Assembly (NCBI RefSeq): GCF_022539505.1
Contig: NC_061508.1
Coordinates: 268,094,736 to 268,158,735 of the forward strand
DNA length: 64,000 bases
Direction: 5' to 3'
DNA from: Lolium rigidum
Lineage: Eukaryota; Streptophyta; Magnoliopsida; Poales; Poaceae
Below, piece after piece: positions 46,046-57,662 of the stretch; positions within the stretch are counted from its first letter, which is position 1; every line of letters begins with the position of its first letter. Position numbers and translations under genes: made by a program. Under the pieces are notes generated by a model that saw only the letters and a program-made list of their open reading frames with translations, did no database searches and had not been told where the DNA came from.

Positions 46046-47061
46046 CATTTTGCTTTGGTCTCTCAATTTCGCGTTTCAGATTTGGCCACTCAATGAGCGA
46101 AACGATGGAGCTTGTGCCTTTGGCGGCGTGCAGAGCGCACCGCGTGTGGTAGGCCTGGTGTGGTGGACATGCATGGATGAAGCGGCGGTTCGGGGCGAGC
46201 TGGAGCACCTGACCTGAGGGCTGAGGCTGACGCTGGGGTCCACGCACGAGCGAGCGAGTCGGTTCGACTTTGGACCCCACGCGCGAAACGGTCGACCTGG
46301 ATCTTTTCTTCTTCAATTCAATTCAGCGTGTCGAGTAATCGCGCGCCGATGTAAACTTGGTCCCTCCGTCTCCTTAATTAATTTGTTTTTTGCCAACTCC
46401 AAACTCATTCGCTCGCTCACACCGCTGGCACCAAGCTAACATGCCCAACCAACCCATCGTCTCACACCACACCGTGACCAATGTCTAGAATTTTGGGAAA
46501 CTTGGCCACCCTAACCGTCGAACCAACGACAACTTTGACGACATCCTTGAACGGTGATGTCGCACTTCTTGTCAAGGTGACAAGAAGGATGTCGACATCG
46601 CGGCGTCATGTAGCGTCCTTCCATTAATTGTTGGGGAAAGTGGCCCCCAATAGTGTGAGAGGACTCATGCGATGGCCCTCCGATGGTCTTCTGCCGGTGC
46701 GTGTTTTCCGCACCGACCCGACTCGATGAACAACAAGGCAGCATGCATGATGGCCGTACACCGGCATGCATGGTGTCCTCGTGATGAAGATGAGTTGCGA
46801 CTCGTATGCGTTGTCGATGAGATGTACTACACCGACGAGGGAGACACACCACTCGTTGAACTTTTTTGCACTTCTCCCTCTTCACCATCAAGCATAGCTA
46901 TATCGACAGGTTGCAAGCTTGCACGCCGACAAACTAATTAACCTGACGTAGGTCGGTCATCATCTTAGATGGCTTGGCGTGAGAGGGAGACAAAAGTTTT
47001 TTTTTTGGCGATGAAGAGGACAACATACATGCCCTTGTATTACAAGGAATGGCTTCATGTT
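46046..47061. other. Intergenic DNA, no supported gene
   Basis: Small open frames at 46511-46891 (minus) and 46672-46941 (plus) have no recognised domain. Bases 46998-47050 begin with a run of ten T followed by GGCGATGAAGAGGACAACAT and look like another truncated retroelement tail on the minus strand. Confidence 0.4.
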
Positions 47062-48066
47062 TCTTTTTTGAGAATACGATGCAATTGTATTAATTCAACG
47101 AAATATCCAACACAAGAGAGTTCACAATGCTAGCCAGTGGATCGCTGAGCCAAACCCAGAGCTTATCCTCGCAGCCTTCTTTTTCTAACCCATGTGCAAC
47201 CACAATTGTTGTCCGTCAAACGACATGCATCGAGGTTTCCCCGAAGCCTCCCAACAACTCCTTGATCTCCTCTACGAGAGGACTATGAAATGATCGGTCC
47301 TTCTCCTCGTTCCGCATCATAGCCATGACCCCTGCACAATCCGTCTCCAAAATCACCTTCGACGCTTGTACCTCCTTCGCAAGCACTAGGCCTCTTCTGC
47401 GTGCAAGAAGCTCAACCCTCTCCGCATCAGTAACATGGGCAAAAAAATGGCACGGTCCCGCGATGAAGCCACCATGGTGTACTATGATGACCACAACTCC
47501 CCCTCAGTTGCCTTCGCTTTGACGGTATGCTCCGTTCGCGTTCATCTTAAACCAGCTTGCGTTAGGAGGCCGTCAACACTCCACCGTTCTGGATACCACC
47601 GCCGACGCTTCAGGTTTTAGATTACTCAACTCCTCGACAATTGCCACTGATTTCGCAACTATCGATCCTGGGTCCTATTTATGCTGCTATTCCCTTGCAT
47701 CATTTCGCGCCAGCCATATATAGATTATAAATTAGCGTGAAAGCCCATGCAGTCTGGTTGTTAGACCCTTTTCCGACCCAATCCAAAATCCACCCCTTCA
47801 AATCAGCATGGCAGACCAGGGTTTTTGGTGGAGGCTCAAAGAGACCTCCAACGTGCTCCGCCAACAACGCCCATGTTTGCGTGCCAAGTGAGGACATGTC
47901 CAGAAACGGTGAATCAAGCTATCAGTTTTGTCGCACACTAGACAAACCACGCCGTCTTTAATTTTCCTATGACTGTGCTCGGTTCCCACTACTAGACCAT
48001 TATCGATGAGACGCCACATGTGCACCTTCATCTTCCGTTTCTCCACCGATTTTTTTGGCAGTCTCA
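47062..48066 (-). mobile_element. 5'-truncated LINE 3' fragment
   Basis: Poly(T) then GAGAATACGATGC at 47062 marks the 3' end on the minus strand. The fragment carries the zf-RVT part (VHMWRLIDNGLVVGTEHSHR, VCLVCDKTDSLIHRFW at 47798-48067) and RNase H (WFKMNAN near 47550, KVILETDCAGVMAMM at 47216-47494). The frames differ between parts, so it is broken. I could not find a convincing target duplication. Confidence 0.8.
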
Positions 48067-50720
48067 TTTAGAGGTGGTTCTTCTTGACAATTGGTTGGGA
48101 AGGTGGCAAAATTTCAAACTAATTCAGTGAGCGAGGGAGGATCAAAATCTCGCATGATTCCGAAGCTAGTTAAGTCGTGGCACAATTTTCGGACGAAAAT
48201 AATAAATGCAAAGAGAGCGTCGCGTTGGGTGAAAAAATCACGCAATCAAAAGACGAAAATCACGCAACACTTCTCGATGCCCGGCTCTCACCCAACGCCC
48301 GCGCCGACTCCTCGATCCCCGGCCACTCTCCGCCCGCGCCGGCGCTCCCCTAGACTTCCACTCGCGCCGCCGCTAACCCTAGCTAGCTGGAGGCCGGCAT
48401 CGAGGACGACGGGGCGCTACCTCGCGCGGTCTTCCATCGGCCGTCGACCAAAACCGTGCCCAGGACCCACGGCGGCTCTACTCGCGAGCGTGCGTGCATC
48501 TGTGGTCGAGGAAGGCCGCTGGTGGCCGGGAGATGCGTTGCCCTCCTCCCATCGCGTCCTCCTCCGTGAGGCCGCTCCGCCCCACCAGCGCCTGGGCTCC
48601 GTCAAGGGCGTCTACTTCGGAGTGCTCGTCCGCCGGTAACAAGGCCGCCCCCGCTGGTGAGGACACCACTACTCTCGTCTTCACTCCCTGTCTCCCTCTC
48701 CCAGCCCAAGAACGACAAGTTCTTGCAGGACGCTGGCCTGTTGAAGGGAAAACTACTGTTTTACGATTCGATCCCAAGTGCTGCCGGTTGTAGTAGTGTC
48801 AGGAGATGTCCTAGATATGCTTTAGCATTGCCCTATCGTTGTTCAGATTCGAAACTTGCACTATTGTTGTTGCAGAATCGGACATTCGAGTCTGTTTAGA
48901 TTATGGCCAGGTATCGCCCCTCCAATTTTTTTGGCGTTCACTGAGGGCGAGGGCGTCTGTTTGGATACATTAAGCCATAATTTCAGATCAATGCCAACTT
49001 TTTAGTCAGTACGTTCAGTTGGGCAAATCCGGGGCGGCAAAATCGTTGGCCACATTTTTGGCACGCCCCGTTTTGGTAGGGCTTGTGTGGGCGCTACCCA
49101 AACAGCCCCTTTGTTTTGCTGTCTAAATACTCTAGCTTGTAATGATCTACTTAGCTGCTAGATATGCGTATATGTTGTCACACATTATATTTTCTTCATG
49201 TCCAGAACCAAACTTCTGTATGAAAATCTGAAATGTAGCCTCCTAAATCTTTAGATATGATAATGCTTCGGTAGTGTTTGATCACACTTATCCCCCCTAG
49301 ATTATGTAATAGAAGTTTGATCATGATTTGATCAAAGAATTCTTCCGTAATTTGAGCCTGATCACATATAGGTCGTATTTGTAATACATCATTATAAGTA
49401 ATTTTGTTTGTTCCCGCTTGTTGTCCATTTAGCAATCTGATCTGGTCATCATATCATGAAGCAAATCATAACACTTAATGTTTAATAATGATTCCAACAT
49501 GTAAATATTTCCTCCTATGCCCTTGGCCTTTGAGTTTGACTTCCTGGTTCCTTTCTTGTAGGGTCCGAACATGTTTTGGGGGGCGTCGTGCAAAAGGTCC
49601 GGCCCACTGCGGCTGCCGCTGTTCAGGAACTCGTCGACATTGGCATCTAAAGGTACTATCTTCTGCCTTGCCCAATTCCGCTCCATTAAAATCCCTCTAT
49701 CTCTGTACTTGCTAAAATGATATTGGTTTGGCACCTCTGTCAGGAAGGGCTTCTGTGGCTGCTCATACCACCTCTCCCCTGAGTTCTGCAGCGATGTCGT
49801 GACAATGCTGTTCTGATGCTAATCCTTGGATGACCATGACTTCCTCGAGCAGGATCGGCATCACCATCAAGTGCGGCGGGGTCGACGTAATCTCCACCGC
49901 TGATGTGCTTTGGTATGATATGCTTGCTGCACATGCTCATCTCTCCGTGTGCATTATGTTCTTGCAAATGCGAGCACACAGGTTAAGAATCCAGTCGGAA
50001 ATTTTGTGATGCATCTTTTGTTGAACTGTGTTGCTGGGTTATGAAAGAGGGAATGAATTGAAGAGTACGTGGCAACCAATGCTTTCATAGTTTGAGTCTG
50101 AATTAAATGATTTGATATTTTGCCGCGGGATGTAGATACAAGTTCGTTCATATACCTTTCCTGATGGAAAGGTGCTCCATATTTTGTATCTCCTGTCAAA
50201 ATAAAATGATTTGCTTCAGCTTTATGGCAGATTTGGTCCCTTGCTTGCCTACACAGTACTAATTAGTCATTTGTTGCATTGGTTTTAGGTTGTAGAGATC
50301 CCCCATTTGGTTTTCCTCAATTTTATCTTTCCTTTTTTCCTCTATGTATCAGGATTAAGCTATGCAAACCTTTTAAATCATTCAAAAGTGCAAATTTGTG
50401 TGATAAAATTTCTTACTATGCACGAGAATGTCTAATCTTTTACAATATTTGTTCCGCAACTTCAACTGCAATCTCTGTATTCCAAATTTCCTTTCAATTA
50501 GTCTTGCGATTAGATGATTCCGACAGAATTCTGCATGTTAATATTACATGTATTTTATGATTTTTTTAGAGATGAAAGCTTTCTTCAAATTTTGTTGAAG
50601 TCAATTGTATTGTTTATGTAGGACATGTTGTATTGCAAGAGCTTGGTCGAAGAAACCTACTGTTTCCTGGCACTATCACAAAGTTCAGTTTCTGAGGCTT
50701 TCAGTGTTGTATCGTTTTAG
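48067..50720. other. Unassigned region with gene-like blocks
   Basis: Bases 48290-48660 are GC-rich and promoter- or first-exon-like, but no protein family is recognisable. A stretch at 49561-49651, bounded by CTTGTAG and GGTACT, reads GSEHVLGGVVQKVRPTAAAA in one frame and may be an old exon. Similar blocks recur at 53.6 kb and 62.5 kb. No complete gene is supported. Confidence 0.4.
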
Positions 50721-50815
50721 GTCGTCTTGTACGCTACTGACTTGGCCAGTGGTGGATTGGATATCCCAACTCTTGATCATGCTATCAACTATGGCATTCC
50801 AAAGTATCTTTATAT
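50721..50815 (+). pseudogene. Single degenerate exon of a DEAD-box RNA helicase
   Basis: After a TTTTAG acceptor the frame reads VVLYATDLASGGLDIPTLDH then AINYGIPK, followed shortly by TAA. This matches helicase motif V (ATDxAxRGLD) and the following INYDxP segment. The conserved Arg of motif V is Gly here. I found no other helicase exons nearby, so this is a captured or left-over fragment. Confidence 0.6.
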
Positions 50816-51425
50816 GTAACAGTAAGTATCCCTATCAATGTATTTGATGAATGTTCAGTGTTCCTTGTGTAATGTTTTCATAGTCTTCCGCTGGGACTTC
50901 TCAGGAAATATGAATGCATTTATGTGGCTGCCGTTGGCTTCCCCAACCAACTCCTCAAGCTGTTGCTGCAGGCAACCACTTGGGCATGTTGCTGCCGACG
51001 AACTCCCCAACCTCGTGCTGCCGGTGAGACCTCTCTTCTAATTTTGGTTTCTTTTTATCATGTTCAATGTGTTAGCGGTGGAAACATTCCTTGTGTTACT
51101 GCATCTGCTCCCATGTGTCTACCTGAGTTGCCAAAATCCTTGTGTCCTGTATGCATTAGAATTTGTCTTTGCTTGTGTATACAATCGTTGCTGACAATTG
51201 ATAGTTTTGTGACATAAAATGGATTTGGTTCCATCTTTTGTTTGGTGGAATGTTTTCATGTACTCTCTCCGCTCCAGTGAGGAGCGCATAATTTTTGTGG
51301 CGTGGGGATTAAGGAGCAGCTAGGTACGTGAGAGTTATACTGTTTCCCCCCTCCACAATGACCGCAATAGCTATAATTAGCGCGCGATATGCCCCGCGAT
51401 AGTTTCCCTGTCTGCCTTGCAAATA
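50816..51425. other. No supported gene
   Basis: Open frame 50924-51217 has no recognised domain. Bases 51265-51420 show a weak MITE-like start (CTCTCTCCGCTCC) without a partner. Confidence 0.4.
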
Positions 51426-51662
51426 CTCCTTCCGTTTCAAAGAATAAGGCACCCTCGTTTTGCATGTTTTTTCTTTGACTAAAAATTACTCTAAATATAC
51501 AAAGATTGTTGGTTTAAAATTAGCATTATTAGAAAGTGCTTTTGGTTATGAATCCAACGATATCAACTACGTACAATATAATAAAGATTTTGTTGCTCAA
51601 TTTTGTTTGGTCAAAGTTTGTCTTGGAATGTGCGTGCGCCTTATTCATTGAAACGGAGGTAG
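51426..51662. mobile_element. Stowaway MITE, copy 3 of the 237-bp family
   Basis: The ends are CTCCTTCCGTTTC and the complement of CTACCTCCGTTTC, with TA at 51424-51425 and 51663-51664. It has the same 237-bp length as the copy in the NDL intron, in the opposite orientation by its internal sequence (AACAAAATTT versus AAAGATTTTGTTG). Confidence 0.85.
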
Positions 51663-52290
51663 TAGTTGTTTGCATTGGATCTTTTGCAGTAAGATAAGAA
51701 GCTAAGTTTACAGGGCATACGATAGACTAGCAAATTTGTAAAGTTCATTTCTTATAAATTTATAAGTTAATTGCTTGGAATTTATAAATTTACTTGATAT
51801 GATTGCTTTGAGCCTTTGAAATCTTCCTGGAAGATCAACAAAAATTTGAAGCATGCATGATGGTCATCATTTATCGTGTTACCTTCATAACGTGTCTACT
51901 GTCTAGTTATTCGTGTCAATGTGTGATGTCAAGTACTGCTACTATATGGATATCAGACTTTTTGGTGTTCTTGCCATGTCTTGGTTAGTTGGCATCCATG
52001 ACGTTTATGTATGTAGTGATCTAAAAGGCCTATTTTTTGCATTAAAGATAGTCCCTTTTTGCTTGGATTTTGAAGTTGCAAGTTGCAACATTCCCCATAA
52101 TTTGGATGTAGATTCTAACAAAGTTTTGTTGAAACTTCCTACTCTCTGTCGCGATCAAAACTTGAATCTTCTACCGTCATTACCGACTAGTCTTGTGTTT
52201 GCCTTCCATGGTGTTGACAGACGACCTTATTTTGAGCTTGCTGTGGTAGTGTTGTAACTTAATTGTTGTTTAACTTCCTGTGGTGATTAA
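51663..52290. other. AT-rich sequence, no supported gene
   Basis: The plus frame at 51913-52257 (114 codons) is open but not recognised. Confidence 0.35.
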
Positions 52291-52302
52291 CACTTGAATC
52301 TT

Positions 52303-52980
52303 TTTTCGAGAAAACGCAAAAGACTTTTGCGTTTCATTTCATTGAAAAGATAGAAAGTTATACAAGCCTCCTAGGAGGCGGGGTACAGGTACAAGAAGTG
52401 ACTCAGTGCACATCCCAGGTCGTCGGAAGCACTACCCTAATGCCCTTCGCGCCGGCCGTAGCCCAAAGATGAGCCTCATCGAAGATCTCCTGGACCAAGT
52501 CGCGCACCGAGGGCTGGGTTCTGTCAAACACGCAAGAGTTGCGGTGCTTCCAGAGCATCCAAGGCGTCAACAGGGTGAAGGAGTCCAGCCCTTTGCGCAT
52601 AGGCTTAGCGGTCATCTGCCTGGCCTTGTGCCACCACTCGTCGAGGGAGGCGTCGTTGCTGTCTGGCGGCTGACAGGTCATGCGGAGGCGAGCCAGCACC
52701 TCGTGCCAAACCTGTCGCGAGAAGGGACAGGCGAGGATGAGATGGTGCATGGTCTCAGGCATCTGGTCGCAGAGGAGGCAGCGGGGATGGTGCTGGAGGC
52801 CTCGCCTGGCGAGGCGTTGGGCAGTCCAGCAGCGATCCATGCAGGCAAGCCAAGTGAAAAACTTGACCCGCGGCGGCGCCCAAGTCTTCCAATTAAGCTT
52901 CCAGGAGCTGGAGGCAGTGGAGCCATGGAATTGCGCAAGGTAGCAAGACTTGGCGGTGTAAGTACCAGCGCAAGTGCAGC
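52303..52980 (-). mobile_element. 5'-truncated LINE with target duplication
   Basis: Poly(T) followed by CGAGAAAACGC marks the 3' end on the minus strand. CACTTGAATCTT flanks it at 52291-52302 and 52981-52992. The body, about 680 bp, contains an intact final coding part at 52403-52980 with the zf-RVT domain: FFTWLACMDRCWTAQRLARR, CLLCDQMPETMHHLILACPF and WMLWKHRNSCVFD. The reverse transcriptase core is absent. Confidence 0.92.
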
Positions 52981-52992
52981 CACTTGAATCTT

Positions 52993-54854
52993 CTAACATC
53001 GTGATTCAATTGTCTCCTGTTCGCTGACCTTCTGGTAAAGCTTAGTTTGTCACCATTGGTTTTTGACTGTATTCCTTCTTCGGTTAGCTCCAGAGAGGTG
53101 GTTATCATGAACTGTTTATTCCTTATTTTTATTCATATTCCCAAATTGTAATTTGGAATATTGACCACTTTTGCTACTTGAGATTCATGTAATTAAGACA
53201 CAGTTCTTCACTATTTGAGATTCATGTATTTAAAATTGGATAAGGCAGTATCAATGCAGACTGTGTGCCAAATGTTAAAACTTGAAATATTGAAGTTTTT
53301 ACTCTGGAGTGCATTCAGGCTGTTCATGTGGGTCCTTGCGCACGCACAAATGAGAAAAATAGATATTGACCTCAATTTTCTCTCTTGCTTTTACTATCTG
53401 CTTTACTAGAATTCAAGATGCTATCTATTCTTTTATATGTTGTAACAATAGGGCTGTTTTTTTCAGCATTACTTGGATTGCAATCTTGATTTCATATTTA
53501 AGGAAGTCAAAGTTCCCCCGAAGATAAGTTGAAATTTGTTAGGCAAAGTATAGAATATGAGTACCTTACTTTTTTTCGAGAATGGCGTGGCTAGAGCTTT
53601 TCCCCTGTATTATATATGTTGTCATATACTCTGTAGTTCTCTTATGTCCTTCGCCTTGGTTTTTTTTTTTAACAGGCTTTGCCTTGTGTTTGACTACCTG
53701 ATTCCTATCTTGTAGGCACTGAATATGTTTTGAGAGAAGAAAGTCAGGGGAGGACAATTGTAGTTTGCTTGCCATCCGAACCTCCTATTTTCCAAAACAG
53801 GAGTCTTGCTTACGCTGAGTGAGCATGATGCTCTGGATAGGTTAGTGCTGCCCACTTCAACACGCAACATGTTTGTTTTGCTTGCAGCCCTTTTGAGCAA
53901 CCATTTTCAAAGTCAAATCTAATAGTTGTGCTATTTTTGTATGCAGCAAGTCCCCGAGTATGCCCATGATGGCCAGGTAGTACAACATGGCATCCTCATC
54001 GGACTGTGTTGCCAACGGGTAAGCCTTGCTGCCAATCTTTCCAGTAGCGAATGAACTAGTAGTAGGCGCAACTGACGACTTTGATCCGGCTGTACTTCTA
54101 TGAGTCGGTACTTGTGTTCCAACCAAAAACCTCAACTAGTTGCGACTACTCGAACTAGTACCGCGACTAGTTCGTGAGTCTGTACCTTATCGACTCGTAA
54201 TCCTTGAATGCAGGGCTGCCCATACTTTGAATTTAAAGGACTTCACTCCAAGAGCATAATCTGTCACGAGCAGCACGAACTCAGAGAGCTCCAAGGAGAT
54301 GAAGGTGTGCTCCATCTGTCACAAACTCGGAGCATAATCCTAAGCCGCCGGCGTTGCCGTGGCTGGATGTCGTAGTGCGGTGGGCCAGTTGCACCATTGG
54401 ATGGCTTCAGTTCAAAATCTACAGGTTTGAGATTTTTTCTTGGTATGGCTTCACTTTACTTCAGCTGTTTTGCTCTGCTCTGCTGTAGACTATCATGTGT
54501 AGGTAGGTCCATACTTGTGCTCTCTGGCGATGAGCTACCGCACCTAGTCTTGTCATTTTTTTGTGGATAGTAGTCTTGTCTTACTGGAGTGGGTGGTTTC
54601 CTACCAACTGTGCCAATGATTATTTGTTTGGTAGTTGCTAAGCTTAGACGTTTATTCAGTGCAATTGTCTTTACTTCACTAGCCCTTGCTGTAGTGCAAA
54701 TGGATCTGGGAATTTGTCCATTTCCTAGAGGGGAAGAACAACCAAAAAAAATGTGTTAATAGTTTTCTCTTGCTTATCTCGGTGTATACTGTATGTAATC
54801 TATTGGTTTTATTAGCTCAACTGTTCCTAACTAAAGTTACTTCTTGATATACTA
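52993..54854. other. Unassigned, includes a block similar to 49.5 kb
   Basis: Bases 53653-53730 (CTTCGCCTTGG ... GACTACCTGATTCC ... TTGTAG) resemble 49516-49580 (CCTTGGCCTTTGAG ... GACTTCCTGGTTCC ... TTGTAG). Bases 54127-54185 hold a cluster of ACTAGT motifs including the palindrome CAACTAGTTG. No gene is recognised. Confidence 0.4.
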
Positions 54855-54936
54855 CTCCCTCCGGTCTCTTTTAATTGACTCGGATTTAGTACAAAGTTGT
54901 ACTAAATCCGAGTCAATTATAAAGGACCGGAGGGAG
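54855..54936. mobile_element. 82-bp Stowaway MITE, near-perfect hairpin
   Basis: CTCCCTCCGGTC at 54855 pairs with GACCGGAGGGAG ending at 54936, and the arms continue inward through TTAATTGACTCGGATTTAGT. TA lies at 54853-54854 and 54937-54938. Almost the whole element is one inverted repeat. It ends about 60 bp before the Helitron. Confidence 0.93.
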
Positions 54937-55446
54937 TACTTTGATGTAGCCTGTACTCTCGGTAGGTATTACGGTTCAGCTGCTTAGTCAAGCAGTTATC
55001 TTTACTATTAAATGGGAGTTGGTTGTTTGACACTCAATGCACTTTGGTGGTCATCATTGGGAGCATCATGTCCGTCCAATCAATCTCATGGCCTCCGCTT
55101 CGTTCGATCTTATTTCACGATATCAATCATAGTATCATCAGCTAATTAATTAGGAATGATATATTTCCTTGTTTGGAAAAGAAAACAACCATCTCACGAG
55201 GATTGTCCCATGGCCTCTAAAACGAAATCTCCCCTGCACCTTCCTTTCTGGCCGCTAATTATATCCCACCCCTAAGAGAAAATCGGTACACAATCCCCTC
55301 TTTCCTATTATAATTCAACGCGTGATCTTTAGTTTCCGCTAACAAATGTAGGACTATCTAAAAAAAATCAGAACGGGATCCCCTCTATCCTCTTGATATA
55401 TCGAATACAGCTTCTGTTCATATGGGTTTTGCCTGCTCCGTAGGAA

Positions 55447-55785
55447 ATGGCGCCCCTCGTTCCCTTTCCTGCTGAGGGTGCGGGAGAGGAGCAGTCGGTG
55501 GCGGCGGTGATGACCAGTGTTTCTCTCGCTGCGGAAGAGGAGCAGTCGATGCCTTTTTCATTATCTCAACGTCATCTCGTGTGGTCTCTTTATTGCATCT
55601 CGTCCCGCGCGCTAGGGTTCCTGGGCCATCGCCGGCATCGCGCGGCAGTCACTGCAGTGGCGACTTCTCCATGCCCTCGCCACCCTCCGGCGCATCGTCG
55701 TTGTCACGGTGCGTTCTTCGTCGAGCTCCAGGACCCGAGCTCCAGTGGATGCCGGCGGGATGATACTAGAGAGGGAGGATGCTGA
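55447..55785 (+). CDS. Unrecognised GC-rich open frame inside the Helitron
   Basis: 112 codons starting MAPLVPFPAEGAGEE. I recognise no domain. It may be a captured first exon of unknown origin or chance. The nearby 55855-56070 frame, rich in Ser and Pro, is similar in quality. Confidence 0.2.
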   Translation: MAPLVPFPAEGAGEEQSVAAVMTSVSLAAEEEQSMPFSLSQRHLVWSLYCISSRALGFLGHRRHRAAVTAVATSPCPRHPPAHRRCHGAFFVELQDPSSSGCRRDDTREGGC

Positions 55786-57175
55786 CAGGAGGTGCGCAAG
55801 CATGGCCTGCGGCGACAATATGGAGACAGCAGCTGCCGCCTGTGATGAATAACAGTGAGGGTGGTTGACACGGCCACCCCTTCCTCGCAGCCCCCCTCAG
55901 GTTTCGCCCCCTCCCCGGCCTTCCCCTCCCCTCCCATCTCTCTGTCTTGCATGTCCGACCCGCCCGTTTGTGCTCGTGTCGTGATTCCCAATTCTAGATT
56001 TGATCGGAGCCTGGTCCGGTACCTAACGGACCGATCCAGGGCATTCTTACTCTCGTTTGGTATTACATAAACCGGAGAACTGGAGGAATTCAGAGGGAGG
56101 GCCTTGTATATTAATGATGTTCTTTCTTGTCTGGCTACATACTTTATGTGCTCCGTTAAGCTGCATAAGTCTGATTAAAAATTTGTGAGAAAGCATGTAG
56201 GCAATTTGTTTTGGGGGATAAGGACGATTGCACAAACACATCAATGGTCAGCTATCTGGGATCTAATTTGTAAGACTGAAACAGGTGTGATTAATTTGGA
56301 AAGCTCTAATGAAGGGCTCCATTTTAGGAAGTTGCATAATTTTTTTTTTTTTGAGAGCTAATGTTCCCTTAGGTAGTTTTGTCTTGTTTTACCATAACAA
56401 TGCTATGGATCCCCTTCCCCATACTCAGCACTAATAATCAGGCGCATTCATGTGGCTTCACATAATGTCCTTGCTAGACCCCTATAGCAGCGAGACTTTG
56501 TAAGCCGGGATATAGTGCCTCTATCCTTTTCTTGAAAGACTTTTGTAAGGGGGAAATATATTTGTTTTCTCTAGACCAGGACATCAATTTAAGGTCTTTC
56601 AGATTATCTCCTCTTTATTTGCCTGGCTCCTTTCGGCTTAGGATTTTAATGAACTTCAACAAGTCGATGAAATTTGCATTTCACTGCTTATTCTTACTGA
56701 CCAACAAGAGCCTGACAGTTGGGCTTTTGCATGGCTCCTCATCAGGGACAGGCTGAATAGTCGAGATATGATGTTGTGTAGACACTGGCACCTTTGATTA
56801 TTCAGGCAGTATCTGTGTTTTGTGTTCTGATGAAATTTTGAAATGTAGTTCTTTTGTTTTGGTTTGACTTTCTTATGTTGTTTTCCTTGAACAGATCATC
56901 TATAATGGTTGCGCTATGTAGTAAGTGGGGATGTTTATTTCTCTGTTGGCAACTTTCCTGAATATGTGAAGTTATCTGGTCGAAAACTAAATGATATAAT
57001 AGAGCTGGCGAAAGGGTTGACGAGAGAAGGAAAAACCCAACTGATTTTACTCTATGGAAGGAAAAACACATGTCCTTATTTCCATTAGGTAGATTTTTTG
57101 TGTTTGCTCACTGAAAGAGATGATTTATACATTTGGTTCAGCACCAAGTTAGTTGATTCTTTGTGTACACTGTAG

Positions 57176-57662
57176 GCTGCAAAATATGGGGAGCCATGGT
57201 GCGATAGCCCTTGGGGGCCCGGGTAGACCAGGATGACACATCAAATGCAATGCCATGAGTGCGCAATATTTGGGCAATTCTTTTGGCATACATGGTGGAT
57301 GGGAGGACATGGTATTTCCGCACCATAAAAATGAGATTGCTCAAAGCTGTGTGGCATGGTGTGACAACAATATAAATTACAGGTTGCACAATGGTTTTGT
57401 CAATGTAAACGGCCAGAAAATATCTAAGTCGCTATGTACTTTATTACTATATGCAACTTAATGGCCTGACTAATTTATTACTTTTGTTTCCAAATAAGTA
57501 TACCCTTCTTTCTCGAAGATTGCCAACCTTTTCAGGTTATAGAGTTGTACCCCCACTTTCTGTGGGGATGTTTTTACTTGGTACTCACTATAGGGCCCCG
57601 ATCAACTACACAGTAGAGCGGCTTAATGTTGCATTAGATAGATTGTACTATACACTTATCAG
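57176..57662 (+). pseudogene. Cysteinyl-tRNA synthetase fragment captured by the Helitron (two exons)
   Basis: Exon one starts after GTACACTGTAG at 57176: AAKYGEPWCDSPWGPG, then [32 protein letters not shown] and [15 protein letters not shown]. These are the HGGxDLxFPHHENE zinc/active-site region and the KMSKS loop of class I cysteinyl-tRNA synthetase. The second exon, 57536-57662, starts after TTTTCAG and reads VGMFLLGTHYRAPINY and ERLNVALDRLYYTLI before a GTATAT donor. Lesions: a one-base insertion near 57222, a TGA in place of a conserved Trp near 57233, a one-base loss near 57550, and substitutions (HGGW, HHK, KIS) at conserved sites. The kept intron shows DNA-level capture, not retroposition. 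The fragment cannot make an enzyme. Confidence 0.88.
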
